The translations under genes were made by a program, and so were the position numbers. The notes below the pieces were generated by a model that saw nothing but the letters and a program-made list of their open reading frames with translations, was not told where the DNA came from and did not search any database. Positions 56,561-64,000 of a stretch of 64,000 nucleotides of DNA are shown in pieces; the first letter of the stretch is position 1, and every line of letters begins with the position of its first letter. Source of the DNA: Desmodus rotundus (Eukaryota > Chordata > Mammalia > Chiroptera > Phyllostomidae); NCBI RefSeq assembly GCF_022682495.2, contig NC_071392.1, positions 140,801,554 through 140,865,553 on the forward strand, read 5' to 3'.

Positions 56561-56871
56561 CTCCATGGACTTTGAGGGGGTACTGTGCTTGCAGTCAATG
56601 CCAACGGAAGGAGAAACCCAATTAAGCATGCTTTTCCAAGCCAGTGAAGGGTGTCTTTGGATCTTTGTATGATCTTTGTGTGGTACGGAGCAAAAGGAAA
56701 AGAAATTAGCAGTATGGGAAGAAGGCAGATTGAAACCTTAATGCCTCGTTTTCAAAATCCCTTGTATAGCTGAAGGGGCAATATAGAATTTCATTCTGTA
56801 GTAAAGTCCAAAATTGCCACATTTGTAGTTCTTCATATTGTTAATGGCAAACAGCACCAGATGTTAGCCCT

Positions 56872-57964
56872 CAGTCCTTGAGTTTTGGCTAAGAAAAAAT
56901 TCATAGTCACTGCTCAACTACAAGCCAAAGTTTATTTAGAAGGTCATAGAGGTAGAATTGAGCGGTAGAAGAAAGGAGTCAGTGGGCTCAGGAAACAAGT
57001 TACAGGGGCAAAAGAAGGGCCCTTGGAGCTCAGGAGAAAGGAGGCAAAGGTGCACACTGGGGGGAAGGAGAGGGAAAAGCCTCAGGTGAGAGAGAGAGAA
57101 TGAGGGAGAACTGGGTCCTTGGTCTGAAAGACTTTTATCTGGCCGCCTCAGGATACAAGGAATAGTAGTCAGCCTTCTAGGTGTGTCTCCTCAGGGTCCT
57201 TGTCTCCACTGACTGGCGCCAGGGTGGGGTCAGTAGTCCTTGAAGCTGGTGCTGATGTCAGTCAAGGCGTCTTTCCTCTGGCTTTGCTGCTCTGCTGGGC
57301 CTGGAGCTCAGACACAACTGAGGCCTAGATGTTATCTCTAGTTTGAAGAAAACTGTCTCTGGTCATCAGACCCGATGCTTTGTTCTTAAGATGATTTGAT
57401 GGTCCCTGACTGGGATGGCTCAGTGGATTGGGTGTAGACCCACAAACCGAAAGGTCACCAGTTAGATTCCCGGTCAGGGCGCATGCCTGGGTTGCCGGCC
57501 AGATCCTTGGTGGGGGATGTGCGAGAGGCAAACTGATCCATGCTTCTCTTTCTCTCTCTTTCTCCCTCCCTTCACTTTTTCTAAATATAAATAAATAAAT
57601 AAAATCTTTTTTTTTTTTTAAAGATTATTTGCTGGGACTCAGAACCTCATTGTCCCGAGGGCTTAATGCTTAAGGGAGTGGTCATGCAAGGGACTGTGTG
57701 GGAGATGTGAGAGACATTCTCTGCCCCCCCTCGTTCCTCCTCTAAGGGGGTCTACTACATGACTAGTGACATGCCAGAGGAGGAAGGTCAGAGGAGGATC
57801 CGGCCGCATAACCAGTGATGTGAAAGTTCAGGGGGTCTAAACCTCATGACCAGTGATATGCTAGGGGCGGAGCTCCCACCCTGCAATTGACCGTGGCTAG
57901 GCATCCGGGGCTTTCTGCCCTGGTGACCTTCTGCACCTGGCCTATGGTTCTTACTCTGCTCACA
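56872..57964 (-). mobile_element. Retroviral-type solo LTR carrying a VES SINE
   Basis: Minus strand runs from TGTGAGCAGAG (57964) to GGGCTAACA (56872), with TG...CA ends. A TATA-like AGATAAAAGTC lies near 57137 and the AATAAA signal near 56935, in LTR order. About 870 bases remain after removing the SINE at 57403-57620. The upstream U3-like part holds three copies of a CATGACYAGTGAYATG-like motif at 57758, 57807 and 57845. No gag, pol or env sequence adjoins it and I see no matching target duplication, so the exact ends are provisional. Confidence 0.6.
57403..57620 (+). repeat. VES SINE
   Basis: CCCTGACTGGGATGGCTCAG head, GTTAGATTCCCGGTCAGGG B-box region, long A/T tail; flanks AAGATGATTTG and AAGATTATTTG are the target duplication. 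Confidence 0.9.
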
Positions 57965-58220
57965 TATCTGTCTAAATGCCTACTATATGAATATCTCTAT
58001 TAACATCTGTATTTAACATTGAATTTTGTTTGAAAAATCATACAGTATCAAAGAGTACAGAATGAAAACTAAGCCTTTCTCCTACTCTGGCCCAAGTTCA
58101 GCTCCCTGTCAGTAATCATTAACAGTTTCTTGTGACTCCTTCCAGATATAACCAGTGGATGTACACCAAAACTGTACAGGAATGTATACAGAGAACTATA
58201 GCAATATGGTATATCTTTTT
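57965..58220. other. Short unique intergenic spacer
   Basis: Nothing recognised beyond a few L1-like A/T words. Confidence 0.4.
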
Positions 58221-60590
58221 TAAAATTACATTTTATTGCTTATGCTATTACAGTTGTCCTGATTTTCCCCCTTCGCTCCCCTCCACCTGGCACCCCCCAC
58301 ACCCTCAGGCAATCCCCCCACCATTGTTCATGTCCATGGGTCATGCATATAAGTTTTTTTGGCTACTCCATTTCCTGTACTGTACTTTACATCCCCATGG
58401 CTATTCTGTGGCTACCTATTTGTACTTCTCAATCACCTCACTTCTTCACCCATTCCCCCACACCCCTTTCCCATCTGGTAACCATCAATTTTCTTGAATA
58501 AGTCCCGTTAACATTTCATACAATAATGGTTTGGTGATAGTGAACTCCTTTCGCTTTTTCTTGTCTGGGAAGCTCTTTGTCCGCCCTTTGATTCTAAATG
58601 ATAGCTTTGTTGGGTAGAGCAATCTTGTTTGTAGGTCTCTGCATTTCATGACTTTGACTATTTCTTGCCAATTCCTTCTAGTCTGCAAAGTTTCTTTTGA
58701 GAAATCAGCTGACAGTCTTATGGGAACTCCCCTGTAAGTAACTGACTTCCTTTCTCTTACTGCTTTTAAGATTCTCTCTTTATCTTTAACCTTTGGCATT
58801 TTAATTCTGATGTCTTGGAGTGGGCCTCGTCGCATCCATCTTGTTTGGGACTCACTGTGCTTCCTGGACTTGCATGTCTGTTTCCTTCACCAAATTAGGG
58901 AAGTTTTCTTTCACTGTTTTTCCAAATAGATTTCCAATTTCTTGCTCTTTCTCTTCTCCTTCTGGCACCCCTATGACGCACATGTGGACCTCTTGAAGTT
59001 GTCCCAGAGGCTGCTTATACTGTCCTTATTTTGGGGGACTCTTTTACTTTCTTGTTGTTCTGATTGGTTGTTTTTTTCTTTCTTATGTTCCAAATCATTG
59101 ATTTGATTCTCAGCTTCATCCACTCTACTGTTGTTTCCCTGCAAATTGTTCTTTATTTCAATTAGTATATCCTTTGTTTCTGACTGAATCTTTTTTATGC
59201 TGCTGAGGTCCTCACTAAGTTCCTTGAACATCCTTATAACCAGCGTTTTGAACTCTTCATTTGATAGATTGCTAATCTCCATTTCATTTAGCTCTTTTTC
59301 TGGAGTTTCAAACCATTCTTTCATTTGGGCCATGTTTCTTTGTCTCCTTATTTTGGCAGCCTCCCTGTGTTTCTATGTATTGATAGAGCTGCTTTTACTC
59401 CATCTCTTGGTAGTGTGGCCTACTGTAGTAGGTGTCCTGTAGGGTCCAGTAGCACAGCCTCACCTATCATCCAAGCTGGGTACTCAAGGTACACCCTTCA
59501 TGTGGGCTGAGTACACATTCCTCCTGTAGTGGAAACTTGATTGCTCTTGGCAGGTCAATGAGAGGGATTTACCCAGGCCAGTCAGCTGCAAGGACTCGCT
59601 GTGACCACTGACCACAACCCTTTTCCCTCCATGGAGGATCAGCTGTGCAGGGGCAGGGTGGTGGTGTCCTGACCTGGTTCTGGCGTTTCCTGGGTGGTGC
59701 AGGCCAAGAGCAGCCCCAACCTGTGTTTTACCCAGTGCACCCTACGTGAGCTATAAAGGAATCTGAGATGACTGCTACTTGTGTTGGGCTTGGAGATTCC
59801 CAGGTGAAGCCAAGCTGTGAATCTAGGCTGGGTGCTGTTAGTTCTGGGCCTGAGGCTCACTGAGGCCAGCTGTTGCTTGTTTGATGGGATTTAGGAGGTT
59901 GTAAGGCACAAGCCAAGACCAGCCATTCACCTGGAACAGCAAAGTTGGTTTGGGTGGAGTCTTAGGTAGGGGATTTCCAGGGCTGAGGAAATAGTGTTAG
60001 CCAGGTTGATCAAGTGTTAGATATGGCACCAGCCTGCTGACTCTGTGGGAGGAAGGTTTAGAAAGGGACAATGGTCTCTGCTCTCCTTGATGCCAGACAC
60101 TTCAGTTTCTCCCTGTATGCCACTGGTGCCTTTCAAGCTGCCCCCCAAGTGCTGGAACGCAGATGGACTGAGTCTGAGTAGGTGAGTCCATGTGTGGGTT
60201 CTTTAAGAGGAACTGCTTGGGGCTCCAGCAGTTTCTTCCACTGACTCAATCCCTGCTGGTTTTTGCAGGCAGAAATTGGGGGCACTTATCTTCCTGGCAC
60301 TGGAACCCTGGGCTGGGGAGCCTGGTGTGGGGCTGGGACTCCTTGCTCCCAAAATATCCCTCCAGAATTTTTGTCTACCACATGTGGGTGTGGGACCAGC
60401 CTGTTCTGTGTCTGCACCATTCCTACTAGTCTGGATGGATGTGGTTTCTTTAATTTTGTAGTTGTCCGACTTCCATTCAACTCAATTTTTGATGTGTCTG
60501 AGTGATGGTTGTTCTATAATTTAGTTGTCATTTTGACGTGGTTGTGGGAGGAGGCGAGCCATGTCTGCCTATGCTGCCATCTTGACTGGA
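58221..60590 (-). mobile_element. ORF1-only (HAL1-like) L1 derivative, copy 2, near full length
   Basis: Minus strand: 5' end CAAGATGGCAGCATAGGCAG near 60582, a 5' UTR of about 1.25 kb, ORF1 (59333-58485), then directly a 3' UTR of about 260 bases ending in GCAATAAAATGTAATTTTAA. No ORF2 sequence lies between ORF1 and the 3' UTR. Same layout and same 3' UTR as copy 1 at 41691-43655, so this is a family rather than a single deletion. Depends in trans on L1 reverse transcriptase, if ever mobile. A target duplication is not obvious. Confidence 0.82.
58485..59333 (-). pseudogene. L1 ORF1 (RNA-binding coat protein), decayed
   Basis: Starts at 59333 with MAQMKEWFETPEKELNEME, the usual start of L1 ORF1 in this mammal group. 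The N-terminal coiled coil follows (EIKNNLQGNNSRVDEAENQI, heptad-like), then DSISSLWDNFKRS leading to the RRM. A stop after CAS near 58971 and a frameshift break the frame. The second frame keeps MPKVKDKERILKAVRE and VTYRGVPIRLSADFSKETLQ and ends IQEN at 58485. About 283 codons in all against roughly 300-340 for intact ORF1 proteins. Confidence 0.9.
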
Positions 60591-61700
60591 AGTCTGCCCC
60601 ATAATACACTATAACTTAATAGAAATAATTGCCCCAACGTATCCCTCCCCCTTTTTCATTCTTCCCATAATTCTGCATTTTGCTTTCTTCATTTATCGGT
60701 ATTTCTTGGAGATTGCTCTATAACTGTACACACAGATCTGCCTCATTTCCTCTGTGGTTACACGACAGCTGACTGTAAGTGTGCACTGTCGTAGTGTTAT
60801 ATCTAACCAGCCCCATATAGCCGGACTGCTGGGTTGTTTCCTGCCTCTATTATAAGCAGTGCTACAATGAATATTATTATACTGGGTCTTTGCTCACAGG
60901 TGAGAGTTTAAGTTATGTACAGGCACATACCTGTATTTTTAATCACCCTTCATGAATGATTAACTGTTTGGGAAACTGATCCAGATAATGTCCTTAGGAT
61001 CATAATACTTTCTGCTAACCTTCCACTCCCCCAACTAAATTGTATTTTCTGGGATTGTACCCATGTCTCCCCGCTGATTCTCTGAATTTGAGGAGTATGG
61101 CAGGAAGAGAAGGGTGAAGTACTGTACTGGAGGGGTTGCTGGTTTTGCTTAGTAGTGAAAAGACCAGTAGGTGGCTGGGTGGGACCCTCCCTTAGATGAC
61201 TGTGACAACCAGACCAGGGTTTCTCTACCAACTTTTCAGCCAGATAATAGTTTGTCATGGAGGGCTCTCCTATGCATCCCTGACCTCTGCCCACTAGATG
61301 CTGGTGGCCCCTCTACCCAGTTGTGACAAGGTCATATGTCTCTTAGGGGCAAAATCTCCCTGCCTCCCCCATTTTAAGAGGCAGTGCTCCAGACAGTTCA
61401 CTGTTGGTAAATTATTCATGGAACACATTACTAAGTATCCAGCATCTGGGTTCTGAGGGAGTATGATGTGAGTAGGGAACCTACCACAGAACATGTCACC
61501 TTGCTCTCTCCTGTGGAAGACAGTGACAGCCGTGTGAGGTCTTGTCCACATTCTCCCTCTGGTGATCTATTCCTTCCTTCCTTCCTTCCTTCCTCCACAC
61601 CGTACACAAACATAGTCTTATCGTAAAACTTTCAAGTAATACATTATCCTCATCACTTCCAACCTAGGGGATTCCCTAGGGGGTAAAGAACTGTTGTTTT
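60591..61700. other. Intergenic with old L1 sequence and a TTCC repeat
   Basis: An L1-like reverse patch near 60780-60940 (TAAGCAGTGCTACAATGAAT). A TTCC microsatellite at 61570-61596. No gene. Confidence 0.5.
61570..61596. repeat. (TTCC)n microsatellite
   Basis: About six to seven TTCC units. Confidence 0.9.
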
Positions 61701-61703
61701 TAT

Positions 61704-61910
61704 TTTTTAAAGATATTATTTATTCAATCCTAGAGTGAGGGGAAGGGAGGGAGAAAGAGAGGGAGAGAAACATTGATTGGTTGCCTTTTGCACACCCGCA
61801 ATCAGGGATCTGTCCCACAACCCAGGCATGCACCCTGACTGGGAATTGAACCTGCAACCTTCTGGCTCGCAGGCTGGTGCTCTACCCATGGAGCCACACT
61901 AACCAGGGCT
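61704..61910 (-). repeat. VES SINE
   Basis: Reverse copy with GGGAGAAAGAGAGGGAGAG, CCCTGACTGGGAATTGAACC and GAGCCACACTAACCAGGGC. Confidence 0.9.
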
Positions 61911-62640
61911 GTTTTAAATTTAGAACTCTTCCTATGATCTTAGATACCTATTTTAACAAACAGAAATCATGAGTTATATTTTGTTTGTTTTGTTTTTAAC
62001 ATTAGACTTCACTATGTTTTGTTGAACTTATTTTTTTTCAATTAAATGTCCAATTAACAATTGGAGACTTATCCATATCTGTATAATTCTATCTCATTTT
62101 TAATAAAGTGCTGCATAGTATTCTATATTATGTGCATAGCAACACTTAATTATTAATAGTTTGCAAACTGAGGAGCAAGTACTTTTTCAGTTTAAATAGT
62201 CTAACAAGCTGACAATACTGTAATGTCCATATGCCTCTTCGTAAAAAAAAAAAAAAATTGTGGCTCTCAACCAATAAGTGGGATATACACAATTTAATAA
62301 GACTGCCAATGGCCTTACAAGAAGAGCCGTGACCACTTAAAATTCCCTCAGAATGAAATTAGGAATAGCCTTGACCCCTATCACAGGCTTTTTGGATTAA
62401 ATTACCAATCTGTGGGTGTAAAGTTTTGCCAGTTCGCTCTCGTTAGCGGTTCCATTTGGAGTCATCTTGTACAATGCAAATAGAAATCTCCCAGGAGCTC
62501 GCAGAAGTTCAAATTTCCTTAGCATGGCTAACACGATCCTGGACCGGTGGTTCCTTACTCCAGAAAATCGTCAGCAGCTTTTCCCCTCTGGGCTGAGTTC
62601 CCTCTGTGTCCTCATAGTATCAAACACCTGTTCCCCGGTT
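61911..62640. other. A/T-rich intergenic stretch
   Basis: Possible very old L1 patch (62060-62330) with an A-run near 62245. No gene. Confidence 0.4.
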
Positions 62641-62644
62641 GGGG

Positions 62645-62930
62645 GAGCTTCTGGCCAAGGGCGGCGCTCTGGTCTGTTGAATGAGTGACGGCGAGCGGGA
62701 CAGTGTTTTGATCATCCCTGATTCCAGCCCTTGGAACTCACAATAAATGATGAAAGATCAAGGCCGCGGGCGGACTGAGGCATGGACGGGTGGGGGAAGA
62801 GGAGTGAGCAGAAGGGCCCTCTCACTTCGCTTCTGGGGCCCGGCCCGGGCTGGGAGGCGAACGGGGACGAGCCCGGATGCCACCAAGCGGCTGCCCGCGA
62901 CCCTTTCTCTCGCGAAAGAGACGCTCCACG
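62645..62930. promoter_or_regulatory. CpG-rich patch upstream of the expected G3BP1
   Basis: Local rise in CpG (GGGCGGCGCTC, GGCCGCGGGCGGACTG, CGACCCTTTCTCTCGCG) within otherwise A/T-rich DNA. Could be an outlying part of a CpG-island promoter or an unmethylated enhancer. Small open frames here show no domain. Confidence 0.35.
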
Positions 62931-63700
62931 TGCTTCATTTCTAAATTTCTCTGCGAAAACTTAACGGGAGCTCCTCCTGCAAGGTCGTAAGCCTGCAATG
63001 AGAAGGGATCCCAGGTGTGTCTTTGTATTTCCTTAAAAAATGCTGTTAGTCACCAACAGAGGGCCCAGCAATACACTTAGAGATGTGGACTGGACCAGAA
63101 CTCTGTGGCTGAAGGGCCACTTTGCCGTTGAACTGTTTCAAGAAATCTTCGGGATGTCTCCCTAGGAGTTTGACAAGTTACTCTTTAAAGATGGAATGAC
63201 CCGGAGAAATAAATCCCCACACCTACAGCGGTTAGAAAACTGAATGACAGGATGTTCGAGGTCCAAGCAGATCAGAGAATTTAAAAACTACGGTCCCTCA
63301 GCAACAGCAAAAAGGAAAAACCTCACTGCACACCCACGAGCCGACCTTCGGGCTGACCTGCAGCTGCACTTGCCAAAGACAGCAGAGCAATTTGTGTTCT
63401 CCTACTGAACAGCAGTTTTCACGTGTGACTTTTTACAAGGTCTTAGGTATATACGGTGGGAGTTATCTTCTCCTTTGGCTTCCCGAAATAGCTGTCCGAC
63501 GATAGTGCTGACTAATGGAGAGAGCCAGCAAGTGCCCTTAGGCATGGAAATAAGTTGTTACAAGAGAAACAAACAACGGGAAACTTTACCACTTGGTTAC
63601 TGTGGTGTCAATCTACGGAAGAGGAGGGAGAGAGGCCTCAGGACTCAGAGCCAACAAGTGAGTAAAAGAAAGGAGAAAGGACACAACCCTAGACTGGAGA
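62931..63700. other. Intergenic, no gene
   Basis: Unique sequence; a 120-residue open frame from 63475 has no recognisable feature. Confidence 0.4.
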
Positions 63701-63764
63701 GTCACAGAACCGCCCCAGAAACACGGTGGCCCCGGAGCTCGATCTCCTTGGTGCAGCCCAACCC

Positions 63765-64000
63765 CCGCGTCAATCAGCTCCTTCCGCATTGCGATTGGCT
63801 GAGGGCTTCCTTGGCCTCCCTGGCTCCCACCTCCTAGTTGCTTGGGGTTTACTTCCCCAAAGTACACGGGCCCCACCTTGTGGAGCAACCGCTCCTGCGT
63901 TGGAAAACGGATCTCCGCCCAAGGGAAGCCGTTTTAACGAATGGGAGCAGCTCCACGCATTTATTGGCTAATATTGGTATCTGTCAAAGAACTTCCCACC
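63765..64000 (+). promoter_or_regulatory. CCAAT-rich stretch, candidate distal part of G3BP1 promoter
   Basis: Inverted CCAAT boxes (GATTGGCT at 63793, ATTGGCT at 63963, ATATTGG at 63971) plus moderate CpG content. In mammals G3BP1 is the next gene after ATOX1 and is transcribed away from it, starting roughly a dozen kilobases upstream of ATOX1 in human, which would place its start just past the window edge. No exon is seen, so this is inference. Confidence 0.35.

Noticed and set aside
62467..63837. G3BP1 first exon
   Set aside because: No NTF2-like coding start or clear leader exon visible; only promoter-like composition.

Overview
This is a piece of a mammalian nuclear genome, almost certainly from a bat. 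Coding content is sparse, exons are short with GT/AG borders, and the DNA is full of mammal-wide repeats (MIR, L2, MLT1, MER5-type hAT). The younger repeats are what point to a bat: about ten copies of a tRNA-derived SINE whose head contains TGGCTCAGTGGATTGAGC-like and GGTTCAATTCC-like boxes followed by a pyrimidine stretch and an AAATAAA tail, which is the bat VES family. Several mariner-type DNA elements are also present. The species cannot be named from this.

The window matches the conserved mammalian block SPARC - ATOX1 - G3BP1 (human 5q33.1). On the minus strand, 5329-5412 is the non-coding first exon of SPARC, with its TATA-less purine-rich promoter at about 5413-5580. Positions 1-5328 are the start of SPARC intron 1. 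Positions 5580-40672 are the intergenic stretch between SPARC and ATOX1 and hold no functional gene that I can recognise. They do contain a broken processed pseudogene of ETF1 (translation release factor eRF1) at 26735-27514, several LTRs, two mariner remnants, L1 pieces and an unusual 120-bp inverted duplication (37070-37190 / 37773-37895).

The one complete gene is ATOX1, the cytosolic copper chaperone, on the minus strand in four exons: 51803-~51880, 47641-47716, 45026-45195 and ~40673-40808. It encodes 68 residues with the MTCxxC copper site. Its CpG-rich promoter lies at about 51800-52060. Intron 3 carries a nested stack of insertions: an old L1, then an ORF1-only L1 derivative, then a VES SINE.

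From 52.1 kb to the end the sequence is intergenic between ATOX1 and the expected, divergently transcribed G3BP1. It contains a second, longer ORF1-only L1 derivative (58221-60590), a retroviral-type solo LTR (56872-57964) with a triplicated motif, a short mariner MITE, and at the right edge a CCAAT-rich stretch that may be the upstream part of the G3BP1 promoter. No G3BP1 exon is visible.

I found no undescribed gene system. The best observations are the paired ORF1-only L1 derivatives sharing one architecture, the inverted duplication, the nested insertions in ATOX1, and the interrupted ETF1 pseudogene.
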